Source of the DNA: Archivesica marissinica
Taxonomy: Eukaryota; Mollusca; Bivalvia; Venerida; Vesicomyidae
Length of the DNA: 64,000 nucleotides
Reading direction: 5' to 3'
NCBI GenBank assembly: GCA_014843695.1
Contig: CM026398.1
Coordinates: 44,633,372-44,697,371 of the forward strand
In this document: positions 47,135-58,179 of the stretch, piece by piece
Numbering within the stretch: position 1 is the first letter of the stretch
How the letters are laid out: each line of letters opens with the position of its first letter
Notes under the pieces: model-generated
What the model was told of the DNA's origin: nothing
The model's database searches: none
Seen by the model: the letters and a program-made list of their open reading frames with translations, nothing else
Made by a program: the position numbers and the translations under genes

Positions 47135-47268
47135 GCCCGAGGTTATAACACTTTTCTCCAATTTCAAACTCATTCTCGAGCTTCTGATTGGTTATGCCGA
47201 TTGTGTAAAACTCAGACTCAACCAATCAAATTACTTGAGCTTGAGATATAGTTTTATAACCTCGGGCA
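47135..47268. mobile_element. Short foldback MITE
   Basis: Ends GCCCGAGGTTATAACAC and the inverse GTTTTATAACCTCGGGC. The inner arms CGAGCTTCTGATTGGTTATG and CAACCAATCAAATTACTTGAGC also pair loosely. The whole 134 bp forms one hairpin. Confidence 0.75.
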
Positions 47269-47468
47269 CTGTACTCAATTCTCAAAGCTCCGCAATCGAC
47301 TGACACCTTTCTCGCCTATCAATTATCACTTTTTGAAAGCAGTGGAATAACACATTTATCACTCACTGCTTTGCCCATGCAATACCGAGCCGTTGCCAGT
47401 TGAAATGTTGTCAACATAACCGTTTTCGGACTCAAGCAAGCTGTCAATGTCTTTTATGGTCGTCTAAC

Positions 47469-47816
47469 CACGACATTCTAGCACCATTTAGCCACGACAT
47501 TCTAGTGACATTTAGCCACGACATTCTAGCGCCATTTAGCCATGACATTCTAGTGACATTTAGCCACGACATTCTAGCGCCATGACATTCTAGTGACATT
47601 TAGCCACGACATTCTAGCGTCATTTAGCCACGACATTCTAGCGCCATTTAGCCATGACATTCTAGTGACATTTAGCCACGACATTCTAGCGCCATTTAGC
47701 CACGACATTCTAGTGACATTTAGCCACGACATTCTAGTGACATTTAGCCACGACATTCTAGTGACATTTAGCCACGACATTCTAGTGACATTTAGCCACG
47801 ACATTCTAGTGACATT
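47469..47816. repeat. 24-bp minisatellite
   Basis: About 14 units of TTCTAGTGACATTTAGCCAC plus GACA. The GCGCC/GTGAC variants alternate at the left and become uniform GTGAC at the right. Confidence 0.95.
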
Positions 47817-48284
47817 TAAGCATACGGTTGCATCGTTATTCATCATAAAAACACTTCAGCCTAAAATAAAAAGAATCTTTGTTTGTTTAATTGAATGTTA
47901 TTTTTAAGTTTTTTTATTCCTCATAATTCCATAGTATTAACATAATATTAACATAATATATATATAAGTACACACCATGACAGTATCAACGTTATGCATT
48001 ACATACAGTATGTGCATAAACATTACTTCTAGCGATTGTTCTATATTTAAACACATGAGGGTTTTAGATAGAATAATATTTTACTTACGATGCATAGAAA
48101 ACTTTAATAATGCTTTGGTTTAAACATATATATATTTTCCCACTCAGCACATGATAATGTACAACAATAGGATGGGACAGAAAGCTAATTGGTTGTCCTC
48201 TCCTATAATGAGTTCAATGTCAGTTAATTCGGTCATACACTGAAACACACAAATATTCTCTAAATATTTTTATCAGTTTGTTTG
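47817..48284. other. Spacer, no gene seen
   Basis: AT-rich; nothing recognised. Confidence 0.5.
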
Positions 48285-48498
48285 TTCGGGTTTAACACCT
48301 TCATAAGCACAATTTTTGGCTATATCGCCAGCGGGCAGTTTAACTAACACATTTCCTGAGCAAGCTCCAGCGGTTAACCGAAACTTCCAACTTTTTCATA
48401 TAAACATACACAGCCTGAGCGGGGCTCAAACCCGTGGCCATCAGTGATCAGGGTACAGTGGTATACAAGTCAGCGACAGTAATCACTCGACCACGGAT
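48285..48498 (-). mobile_element. SINE family D with near-complete head
   Basis: TGGCTATATCGCCAGCGGGC in the body. The minus-strand head reads CCGTGGTCGAGTGATTACTG with B-box region GGGTTTGAGCCCC. Confidence 0.83.
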
Positions 48499-48670
48499 TA
48501 TGTTATATTTCTGGTTTTACGCCTGCATCAGCACCATTTTGGGCTATATCGCCGGCGGGCAGTTTACTTAACAACACCTTTCCTGGGCAGGCTCCAGCGG
48601 TTAACCAGTACTTTGGTGCACCAACCTCCGCAAGAAACTGCCAACTTTTTCATATAAAAAACCGACCACG
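48499..48670 (-). mobile_element. SINE family D, second tandem copy, head mostly lost
   Basis: TTACGCCTGCATCAGCACC, ATCGCCGGCGGGCAGTTTAC and CCAGCGGTTAACCAGTAC. It ends AAACCGACCACGGAGG, so the stretch holding box B is deleted. Confidence 0.8.
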
Positions 48671-48848
48671 GAGGAAGTTGGATATTATTCATGTATATAA
48701 ATATCATCTAAGATAATTTCAGCCTCTAAGTTTATTTGAAATCATCCAAGATTAGCGTAGACAATAGATATTCACGACGGTTTGAACAAGGAGAGATAGC
48801 AGCATGAAAATATCGTACAATCTCATTTAGTAGGCTATATTAATCAGT

Positions 48849-48928
48849 ATCTGCACCAACGAGAGTGATTAATATAAATTGTTAAAACTTGCTTCGCAAT
48901 CGTTGTAAAATAACTAAAGTTTAAACTT
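48849..48928 (+). mobile_element. SINE family B tail fragment
   Basis: CACCAACGAGAGTGATTAAT, TTGTTAAAACTTGCTTCGC and AAAGTTTAAACTTA. Confidence 0.8.
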
Positions 48929-49048
48929 AAATGAACACGGTTATGTAAATACTATAAAGTGAGCTTGTATAATAGTTTACTCGCTCATAGTCAATAAGCA
49001 GTATGAGATCAGCCTATTCCCTGTCATACGCTGACTTGTAGTCATTAT

Positions 49049-49276
49049 TTAACCCGTAACCTGCCAATCACGACTAAAGACGCTTTTGCAAACTGCATAG
49101 AGCCAGATAAGTCTGATCAGGCTCTATGCTGTTTGCTATTCGAATAGTAGACCTAAAACATTTGTTTGAATAGCAAACAACATTGATACTGATCAGATGC
49201 GGCGTTACGCTGCGGCCGATCTGGATCTATGTTGTTTGCATATTCCGTCTAGTTTATTCAGTAGGTTAACGGTTAC
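49049..49276. mobile_element. TTAA MITE family 2
   Basis: Left TTAACCCGTAACCTGCC; the inverse right end is TTGTAACCGTTAACCTACTG. Paired internal words AGAGCCAGAT / CTGATCAGGCTCTATGCTGT and GCAAACAACATTGATACTGA. Confidence 0.75.
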
Positions 49277-49420
49277 AATCCTACTGCGCATGTGCAATGT
49301 TATTGGCTAAGAGACATGAATGAATCGGATACGGACATAAACATATATACCTAAATGCAAAATAACACGACCCTATATTTGTGTGAATTTTTAATAATCA
49401 ACGTTGAAGCTCATAACATA

Positions 49421-49597
49421 CAGTCCAACCTGTGTTAAGCAACCAGTCAAGGGAATCACGTAAATGGCTGCATAGTATAGGTGGCTGCTTAATAGAGGTC
49501 AAATGTGTAACAAAGTAATATATTTGGAATCTGAAAACTGGCTGCTGAATGCAGGTTGGCTGCTAAATTAAGGTGACCACTAACACAGGTTTGACTG
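49421..49597. mobile_element. TA-target MITE (CAGTCAAACCT family)
   Basis: CAGTCCAACCTGTGTTAAGC at the left, CACAGGTTTGACTG at the right, flanked by TA. The right end has been drawn into the tandem duplication described next. Confidence 0.75.
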
Positions 49598-49740
49598 TAC
49601 ATATTAATTTTATTAAAGAAGTCTATGTACTGTGGCTGCTAAATTAAGGTGACCACTAACACAGGTTTGACTGTACATACTAATTTCATTAAAGAAGTCT
49701 ATGTACTGTGGCTGCTAAATTAAGATGACCACTAACACAG
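49556..49740. repeat. 76-bp nascent tandem repeat from a MITE end plus flank
   Basis: About 2.4 units containing TGGCTGCTAAATTAAGGTGA, CACAGGTTTGACTGTACAT and, from the non-MITE flank, TTAAAGAAGTCTATGTACTG. The last unit stops at CACAG, where a SINE C tail begins. Confidence 0.88.
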
Positions 49741-49877
49741 GCATTTAAATTCCACGTTGCCTCTTCTCTCTCCCTCGTGGCGATGGACTCCACCAGGAAT
49801 GAGGTCTCGAGAGTGATCAATATAAGTTGAAAGAACTTGTTTCGCAATCGAGCTAAAATAAATTTGTATAAACTAAA
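49741..49877 (+). mobile_element. SINE family C, tail only
   Basis: GCATTTAAATTCCACGTTGC through GGTCTCGAGAGTGATCAATA to AATAAATTTGTATAAACTA. It joins the MITE-derived repeat with no spacer. Confidence 0.83.
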
Positions 49878-50465
49878 CTAATCCGTAGTTAAAAGTGTAC
49901 CACTAGAATAATGTCCGAGTATGTACATAGAAAATAAAATTCTAAATATGTTGCGTTTCTTTTGCATTTAAGTATATATGGCTGTATCTGATTAAAGTAT
50001 ATTATATATAAATTATAGGCACTGCACCAATCCTAACTAGAGGTTGTGAATATAACACTGATAAGCTCACCTTCCATGTATCACACTGTGTCACACACTT
50101 ACAAATACAACAATTCTCTCTATAAATATCATAGTCGTTAATTGCCTAACGGCAATGGTGTGTGTTACAGTCATGGTACACGATTGCCTTAAATTTTGTC
50201 TAGAATTAAAATAAATTCTATAAATTCCCTGTGTATCCCTTAGTTCTTGTTGCTACAATATGAAACAAGTTTCAATATATTGAAAAAGGTCTACTTAGGC
50301 TGGTACCCACTAAGTTAGTAGTACCTAGTCTCCACACGAAAAATGTTGCCAATCACATGATTAATGTTAGGAGCTGATAAAAATCTAGCAGCCGATAAAA
50401 ATCTGGATGTGAGGAATTGAGTGTTCAATTTAATCTCTGTTATGCAGCTTACTGTAAATAGTTAT
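49878..50465. other. Spacer, no gene seen
   Basis: A small AGCTGATAAAAATCTAGCAG / CAGCCGATAAAAATCT pair at about 50370-50405 only. Confidence 0.5.
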
Positions 50466-50623
50466 ACAGTCAACCTGTCTTAAGCAGCTAGACAAGGGAA
50501 TCACAGAAAGTGGCTGCTTAGCACAGGTGGCTGCTTAATAGAGGTCAAATGTATAATAAAACAGCATATTGGGAATCTTGAAACTGGCTGCTTAATAGAG
50601 GTGACCACTAACACAGGGTTGTA
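50466..50623. mobile_element. TA-target MITE (CAGTCAAACCT family), worn
   Basis: CAGTCAACCTGTCTTAAGC at the left; the right end is decayed to ACACAGGGTTGTATGT. Confidence 0.7.
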
Positions 50624-50711
50624 TGTGCAGGATTTTTTATCACTGAAATTTAATGCAAATTCTTCACAGAAGCCATCAAAGCATACAGAAAAAGAACATG
50701 CGCAACCGATA

Positions 50712-50880
50712 TCATGGACCGACATATGTTCTAATTCATGGCCATGTGGACCGACACAACTGTTCTAATTCATGGCCATGTGGACCGACACAGATGTTCT
50801 AATTCATGGCCATGTGGACCGACACATATGTTCTAATTCATGGTCATGTGGATCGACAACATTTTAATTCATGGATCGCA
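50712..50880. repeat. 34-bp short array
   Basis: About five units of TGTTCTAATTCATGGCCATG plus TGGACCGACACAAC, the last ones degenerating. Confidence 0.92.
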
Positions 50881-51044
50881 CCAAACTCTACAACAAGATG
50901 TGAATCGTACCAATTGGATTTCACAAACAAATGAACACCTATAAGTATTTTACTGTAGCAAATAAAATCCAACGGTCCCTATCAGAAGACCGATAAATAC
51001 AAATAAATTAATAATTGAACTGTCGCCTACAATATAGACCATTA

Positions 51045-51206
51045 TCAATTGACTTCCATTTGTGTAACTTCCTCACAGTTTTTGTCACTATCTATGCCGT
51101 TAATTTCACTATTGTCAGTTGTGGCGGTCGCTGTTGCGGGGGAATTGTTCTTCTCCGTTTGCCAGGTCCCCTTTCTTTGATACACAAGAACGTACGCTGC
51201 TTTCGA
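51045..51206 (-). CDS. USP15-like: USP15-like, terminal coding exon
   Basis: Acceptor TTGTCTTGCAG (minus strand) precedes TCG AAA GCA GCG. The product begins SKAAYVLVYQRKG, the conserved last beta strand of USP domains (compare A-A-Y-x-L-x-Y-x-R). It continues with a hydrophilic, Ser/Thr/Asn/Glu-rich tail of about 40 residues ending CEEVTQMEVN before TGA at 51045-51047. It is 54 codons including the stop, phase 0 at its start. A low-complexity acidic tail is usual for the USP4/15 group. The poly(A) signal is not clear. The opposite-strand open frame here is a shadow. Confidence 0.93.
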   Translation of the reverse strand, partial: SKAAYVLVYQRKGTWQTEKNNSPATATATTDNSEINGIDSDKNCEEVTQMEVN

Positions 51207-51357
51207 CTGCAAGACAACATTATTAAGCTGTAGAATTGTTCCTTAAATAACATTTTATTGAAATAGTCCTTTCAAAAACATATATGTTTATTTAACAAAG
51301 AGTGCTGAACGTCACAATATACACCCGTCAAACAGGTTCTTCCTATGCAAATTTGGA

Positions 51358-51604
51358 CAATTCAAGGGCCATAACCAATGTTAATCCAGCTGGTTATCAA
51401 GCTCGTTCGAGATAGTATGCCAACAACCATTGTGCGCAAGTTTGGTGAAGATTGAATTAAAACTGTTCAAAGTTAGTGTGCAAACATCATTGTGGACATA
51501 ACCCGCCCGCCAGAGCATCACCAGCCGGAGGTGAATGCCTAATATGACCCATTTTTCAAAATGTTATTATTTGAAACAGGAGATTTTTGCCTATACAAAG
51601 CATA
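51358..51604. repeat. Intronic unit duplicated at 52500-52746
   Basis: The stretch from CAATTCAAGGGCCATAACC through CCCGCCCGCCAGAGCATCAC to TTTTTGCCTATACAAAGC is repeated at an offset of 1142 bp with almost no differences, and the match continues into the 22-bp array. The unit therefore duplicated together with about 0.9 kb of minisatellite. The sequence looks like a dispersed non-coding repeat. Confidence 0.9.
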
Positions 51605-54600
51605 CATGTTGATTGTACGTCTCCTACACAATGGTCGTACATCGCCTACACAATGGTCGTACAACGCCTACACGATGGTCGTACATCGCCTACACAATGG
51701 TCGTACATTGCCTACACAATGATCATACATCACCTACACAATGGTCGTACATCGCCTACACAATGGTCGTACATCGCCTACACAATGGTCGTACATCGCC
51801 AACACAATGGTCGTACATCGCCTACACAATGGTCGTACATCGCCTACACAATGGTCGTACATCACCTACACAAAGGCCGTACATCGCCTACACAATGATC
51901 GTACATCACCTACACAATGGTCGTACATCGCCTACACAATGATCATACATCACCTACACAATGGCTGTACATCACCTACACAATGGTCGTACATCACCTA
52001 CACAATGGTCGTACATCTCCTACACAATGGTCGTACATCGCCTACACAATGGTCGTACATCTCCTACACAATGGTCGTACATCTCCTACACAATGGTCGT
52101 ACATCGCCTACACAATGGTCGTACATCACCTACACAATGGTCGTACATCGCCTACACAATGGTCGTACATCACCTACACAATGATCGTACATCTCCTACA
52201 CAATGATCGTACATCACCTACACAATGGTCGTACATCACCTACACAATGGTCGTACATCTCCTACACAATGGTCGTACATCGCCTACACAATGGCCTTAC
52301 ATCGCCTACACAATGGTCGTACATCACCTACACAATGGTCGTACATCGCCTACACAATGGCTGTACATGTTGATCGTACATCACCTACACAATGGTCGTA
52401 CATCTCCTACACAATGGTCGTACATCACCTACACAATGGTCGTACATCACCTACACAATGGTCGTACATCGCCTACACAATGGTCGTACATTGCCTACAC
52501 AATTCAAGGGCCATAACCAATGTTAATCCAGCTGGTTATCAAGCTCGTTCGAGATAGTATGCCAACAACCATTGTGCGCAAGTTTGGTGAAGATTGAATT
52601 AAAACTGTTCAAAGTTAGTGTGCAAACATCATTGTGGACATAACCCGCCCGCCAGAGCATCACCAGCCGGAGGTGAATGCCTAATATGACCCATTTTTCA
52701 AAATGTTATTATTTGAAACAGGAGATTTTTGCCTATACAAAGCATACATGTTGATTGTACGTCTCCTACACAATGGTCGTACATCGCCTACACAATGGTC
52801 GTACAACGCCTACACGATGGTCGTACATCGCCTACACAATGGTCGTACATTGCCTACACAATGATCATACATCACCTACACAATGGTCGTACATCGCCTA
52901 CACAATGGTCGTACATTGCCTACACAATGGTCGTACATCGCCTACACAATGGTCGTACATCGCCTACACAATGATCGTACATCACCTACACAATGGCTGT
53001 ACATCACCTACACAATGGCCGTACATCGCCTACACAATGGCCGTACATCTCCTACACAATGGTCGTACATCTCCTACACAATGGTCGTACATCACCTACA
53101 CAATGGCCGTACATCTCCTACACAATGGTCGTACATCACCTACACAATGGTCGTACATCGCCTACACAATGGCCGTACATCACCTACACAATGATCGTAC
53201 ATCTCCTACACAATGGTCGTACATCGCCTACACAATGGTCGTACATCGCCTACACAATGGCCGTACATCACCTACACAATGGTCGTACATCGCCTACACA
53301 ATGGCCGTACATCACCTACACAATGGCCGTACATCACCTACACAATGATCGTACATCACCTACACAATGGTCGTACATCACCTACACAATGGTCGTACAT
53401 CACCTACACAATGATCGTACATCACCTACACAATGGTCGTACATCACCTACACAATGGCCGTACATCACCTACACAATGGTCATACATCACCTACACAAT
53501 GGTCGTACATCTCCTACACAATGGCCGTACATCTCCTACACAATGGCCGTACATCTCCTACACAATGGCCGTACATCTCCTACACAATGGCCGTACATCT
53601 CCTACACAATGGTCGTACATCTCCTACACAATGGTCGTACATCACCTACACAATGGTCGTACATCACCTACACAATGGCCGTACATCACCTACACAATGA
53701 TCGTACATCACCTACACAATGGTCGTACATCACCTACACAATGGCCGTACATCACCTACACAATGATCGTACATCTCCTACACAATGGTCGTACATCACC
53801 TACACAATGGTCGTACATCACCTACACAATGGTCGTACATCTCCTACACAATGGTCGTACATCTCCTACACAATGATCGTACATCTCCTACACAATGATC
53901 GTACATCTCCTACACAATGGTCGTACATCTCCTACACAATGGTCGTACATCACCTACACAATGATCGTACATGTTGATCGTACATCACCTACACAATGGC
54001 TGTACATCACCTACACAATGGTCGTACATCGCCTACACAATGGCCGTACATCACCTACACAATGACCGTACATCTCCTACACAATGGTCGTACATCTCCT
54101 ACACAATGATCGTACATCTCCTACACAATGGTCGTACATCGCCTACACAATGGCCGTACATCACCTACACAATGGTCGTACATCACCTACACAATGGCCG
54201 TACATCACCTACACAATGATCGTACATCACCTACACAATGATCGTACATCTCCTACACAATGATCGTACATCACCTACACAATGATCGTACATCTCCTAC
54301 ACAATGGCCGTACATCACCTACACAATGATCGTACATCTCCTACACAATGATCGTACATCACCTACACAATGATCGTACATCTCCTACACAATGGTCGTA
54401 CATCTCCTACACAATGGCCGTACATCTCCTACACAATGGTCGTACATCTCCTACACAATGGTCGTACATCTCCTACACAATGGCCGTACATCTCCTACAC
54501 AATGGTCGTACATCTCCTACACAATGATCGTACATCTCCTACACAATGATCGTACATCTCCTACACAATGGTCGTACATCTACACAATGGCCGTACATCT

Positions 54601-56125
54601 CCTACACAATGGTCGTACATCACCTACACAATGATCGTACATCTCCTACACAATGGTCGTACATCTCCTACACAATGGTCGTACATCTCCTACACAATGA
54701 TCGTACATCGCCTACACAATGGTCGTACATCACCTACACAATGGCCGTACATCTCCTACACAATGGTCGTACATCACCTACACAATGGCTGTACATCACC
54801 TACACAATGGTCGTACATCACCTACACAATGGCCGTACATCACCTACACAATGGCTGTACATCACCTACACAATGGTCGTACATCACCTACACAATGGCC
54901 GTACATCTCCTACACAATGGTCGTACATCTCCTACACAATGGTCGTACATCGCCTACACAATGGTCGTACATTGCCTACACAATGATCATACATCACCTA
55001 CACAATGGTCGTACATCGCCTACACAATGGTCGTACATTGCCTACACAATGATCATACATCACCTACACAATGGTCGTACATTGCCTACACAATGATCAT
55101 ACATCACCTACACAATGGCTGTACATGTTGATTGTACGTCTCCTACACAATGGCCGTACATCGCCTACACAATGGCCGTACATCGCCTACACAATGGCTG
55201 TACATCGCATACACAATGGCCGTACATCGCCTACACAATGGCCGTACATCGCCTACACAATGGCCGTACATCGCCTACACAATGGCTGTACATCACCTAC
55301 ACAATGATCGTACATCGCCTACACAATGGTCGTACATTGCCTACACAATGATCATACATCTCCTACACAATGGCCGTACATCACCTACACAATGGTCGTA
55401 CATCACCTACACAATGGCTGTACATCTCCTACACAATGGTCATACATCTCCTACACAATGGCCGTACATCTCCTACACAATGGCCGTACATCTCCTACAC
55501 AATGGTCGTACATCACCTACACAATGATCGTACATCTCCTACACAATGATCGTACATCACCTACACAATGATCGTACATCTCCTACACAATGATCGTACA
55601 TCACCTACACAATGGTCGTACATCTCCTACACAATGATCGTACATCACCTACACAATGGTCGTACATCTCCTACACAATGGTCGTACATCTACACAATGG
55701 CCGTACATCTCCTACACAATGGTCGTACATCACCTACACAATGGTCGTACATCTCCTACACAATGATCGTACATCACCTACACAATGATCGTACATCTCC
55801 TACACAATGATCGTACATCACCTACACAATGATCGTACATCTCCTACACAATGATCGTACATCTCCTACACAATGGTCGTACATCTCCTACACAATGGTC
55901 GTACATCTCCTACACAATGGTCGTACATCTCCTACACAATGGTCGTACATCTCCTACACAATGGTCGTACATCACCTACACAATGATCGTACATCTCCTA
56001 CACAATGATCGTACATCGCCTACACAATGGCCGTACATCTCCTACACAATGGTCGTACATCTCCTACACAATGGTCGTACATCTCCTACACAATGGCTGT
56101 ACATGTTGATCGTACATCGCCGACA
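51605..56125. repeat. 22-bp minisatellite filling the last USP intron
   Basis: Around 190 units of CATCGCCTACACAATGGTCG plus TA, interrupted at 52500-52746 by the duplicated unit. Unit variants: CATCACC, CATCTCC, CATTGCC; GGTCG, GATCG, GGCCG, GGCTG, GATCA. Rare ATGTTGATCGTACATC markers at about 51607, 52369, 52749, 53971, 55125 and 56104 divide it into blocks. The array ends 35 bases from the donor of the exon at 56161. Because 66 bases contain no stop, long plus-strand frames (TSPTQWSYIAYTMVVHRLHNGR) appear in all phases. They lie antisense to an intron and are not proteins. Confidence 0.96.
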
Positions 56126-56160
56126 CAAAATGACAAGATGATTCTACAACCAATACATAC

Positions 56161-56249
56161 CACAGTGGCTTCTTCAGTGGTCTCTGACACGCTGGAGTCG
56201 TCGAAGTAGTACCAGGCGTGATCCTCCGCGTTCTTACAGTAGGCAGTGT
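56161..56249 (-). CDS. USP15-like: USP15-like exon with catalytic Asp
   Basis: 89 bases. Acceptor TATGTTTTACAG, donor GTATGT. The first two bases complete a Tyr codon split by the upstream intron (T|AC). Product: TAYCKNAEDHAWYYFDDSSV then SETTEEATV. WYYFDDSSVS is the USP box containing the third catalytic residue (the first Asp of FDD by family alignment). It joins in phase 0 to SKAAYV of the terminal exon. Confidence 0.95.
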
Positions 56250-56483
56250 CTGTAAAACATACTTGTGTTCTTACTGTTGTCTGGGATTCAGAGGGTAGTT
56301 GCAAGCTTAATTTGATGCTTGAAACATTTGTGCAAACTATCAAGACTATAGACCCAAAGCAGAGTGTGATCTATCTCTTCTCCATACATTCAATGGAGCG
56401 ATACACATTTTATATACAGGTCATTTAGCAAGACTACCAAAATTATGATATCTCAAACATCCCAAAACCTGGTTGAGTGTGTG

Positions 56484-56609
56484 TTTTTACGTTTATTTAT
56501 CGTCGGAAAGACTGTTAATATTATTAGGGTCAGACGTGGGGATCAAACTCGCCATCCCTTGATTCGCAGTCCAACATGTCAACCATTGCCGTACTGACCT
56601 GTCCGTCTG
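56484..56609 (-). mobile_element. SINE family E, large internal deletion
   Basis: TTTTTACGTTTATTTATCGTCG is joined directly to GAAAGACTGTTAATATTATT, so the middle of the element (CCCATATGAG to CACGAGACC) is gone. The inverse head ends GACCTGTCCGTCTGG. Confidence 0.82.
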
Positions 56610-56648
56610 GAGAACTATTGTTATGGATGGACAACTAGTTTGTGTGTA

Positions 56649-56904
56649 TTTTACGTTTATTTATCGTCGCTACCGGTTGCCTATATGAGCAACACCGCTG
56701 GAGGATAGTGCAATGATACAGACAGAGACCCATTCCAGAGTCTCCTCTGGTTCTATTACGTGCAAGGTGGAAAGCACTGACACGAGACCTCGGTTTAAAG
56801 TCCCACCTGACTTTTAATTTTATTAGGGTCAGACGGGGGATCGAACCTGCGATCCCTGGATTACCAGTTCAACGTGTTAACCACTGGACTACAGATCCGT
56901 CTGT
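56649..56904 (-). mobile_element. SINE family E
   Basis: Close to full length, short deletions after GAGCAACACC and in CACCTGACTTTT. Inverse head ACTACAGATCCGTCTGT with box B GGTTCGATCCC intact on minus. Confidence 0.87.
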
Positions 56905-57090
56905 ACCTGCTTGATATGCATGCATTATGGACTTCCCCCTGGCTCTGAAGGTCTACCTCAAGCCCAGATAAAATCCTACATGTAATGGATGGACCATTTT
57001 CTAATTTTGTTAAAACTTGTGGCCCAAACCATTTTATTTATCATGCTATGTTCTTGTACTTATGCTTTGTATATTATAATTATCGTGCTT

Positions 57091-57321
57091 GTGGAAGTAG
57101 TGATAGTGTAGTGGTAGCGCGTTCACTTCAGGTGCGAAAGGTCCGGAGTCCGAGCCCCGCTGGAGCCGTTAGGATTGTGCCCTTAGGCAAGGCATTTAAT
57201 TCCACATTGCCTCTTCTCTCTCCCTCGTGGCGATGGATTCCATCAGGAATGAGGTCTCGAGAGTGATTAATATAAGTTGCAAGAACTTGTTCCGCAATCA
57301 AGCTTAAAATAAATTTGCAAT
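57091..57321 (+). mobile_element. SINE family C
   Basis: Head GTGGAAGTAGTGATAGTGTA, box B region GGAGTCCGAGCCCCGC, body ATGGATTCCATCAGGAATGA, tail AATAAATTTGCAATAC. Antisense to the USP gene. Confidence 0.88.
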
Positions 57322-57647
57322 ACAATATGATTAAACTAATGGATGGAATCCTCGTTACAATGAAGTCATCATTAACAGTGTTAAAATTAATAAAACTAGC
57401 ATTCAATTCTTTAATTAGAAATAAACCAAAAGATTATACAGTAATATATTAACTTGAAAGAGAAGATATCATGTATATATCTTATTCACTCATTCAAAGC
57501 TAGACATCGGTTGTTATGATTAGTATCTGGCTGTTTACCCTCTCTCCCACATTATACATTATCGCGCGCAATTTCAGAACTAATACTAACAAGCATTCAT
57601 AGAAGACACTCGTCAAATATACTAGTTATACAAGGAATACAACTCAC

Positions 57648-57751
57648 AGTGTCCGCCTCCCAGTCCCCCGTAGTGATTGGACACGCCTATCAGGTCATAA
57701 ACACACTGTTCATCGTTTGCAGATATCACATATTTGCCAAGGTCTATGTCC
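57648..57751 (-). CDS. USP15-like: USP15-like exon with catalytic His
   Basis: 104 bases. Acceptor ATATATTTCAG, first exon bases GGACATAGACC; donor GTGAGT. Product from the second base: DIDLGKYVISANDEQCVYDL then IGVSNHYGGLGGGH. The last complete codon is the catalytic His of the GGGHY box; the following Tyr codon is split T|AC with the next exon. Its first base completes the Lys codon opened by the upstream exon (AA|G). Its acceptor and first 11 bases are the unit of the 41-bp minisatellite that begins here. Confidence 0.95.
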
Positions 57752-58179
57752 CTGAAATATATCATCCAAACTATTATACTAGGTCTATGTCCCTGAAATA
57801 TATCATCCAAACTATTATACTAGGTCTATGTCCCTGAAATATATCATCCAAACTATTATACTAGGTCTATGTCCCTGAAATATATCATCCAAACTATTAT
57901 ACTTGGTCTATGTCCCTGAAATATATCATTCAAACTATCATACTAGGTCTATGTCCCTGAAATATATCATTCAAATTATTATACTAGGTCTATGTCCCTG
58001 AAATATATCATTCAAACTATTATACTAGGTCTATGTCCCTGAAATATCATTTAAACTATCATACTAGGTCTATGTCCCTGAAATATATCATTCAAACTAT
58101 CATACTAGGTCTATGTCCCTGAAATATCATTTAAACTATTATACTCGGTCTATGTCCCTGAAATATATCATCCAAACTA

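Larger units (their letters stand above)
56250..57647. other. USP intron with three SINEs
   Basis: GT-AG intron of 1398 bp on the minus strand (GTGAGT to TTTTACAG). It holds two E-family SINEs in minus orientation (56484-56609 and 56649-56904) and a C-family SINE in plus orientation (57091-57321). The remainder is unremarkable. Confidence 0.85.

Noticed and set aside
51015..51233. 72-residue plus-strand frame
   Set aside because: It is the antisense shadow of the terminal USP exon, which has a family match, acceptor and stop.
51587..56209. Many plus-strand frames with SPTQWSYIAYTMVVH repeats
   Set aside because: Shadow of the 22-bp minisatellite, antisense to the last intron of the USP gene.
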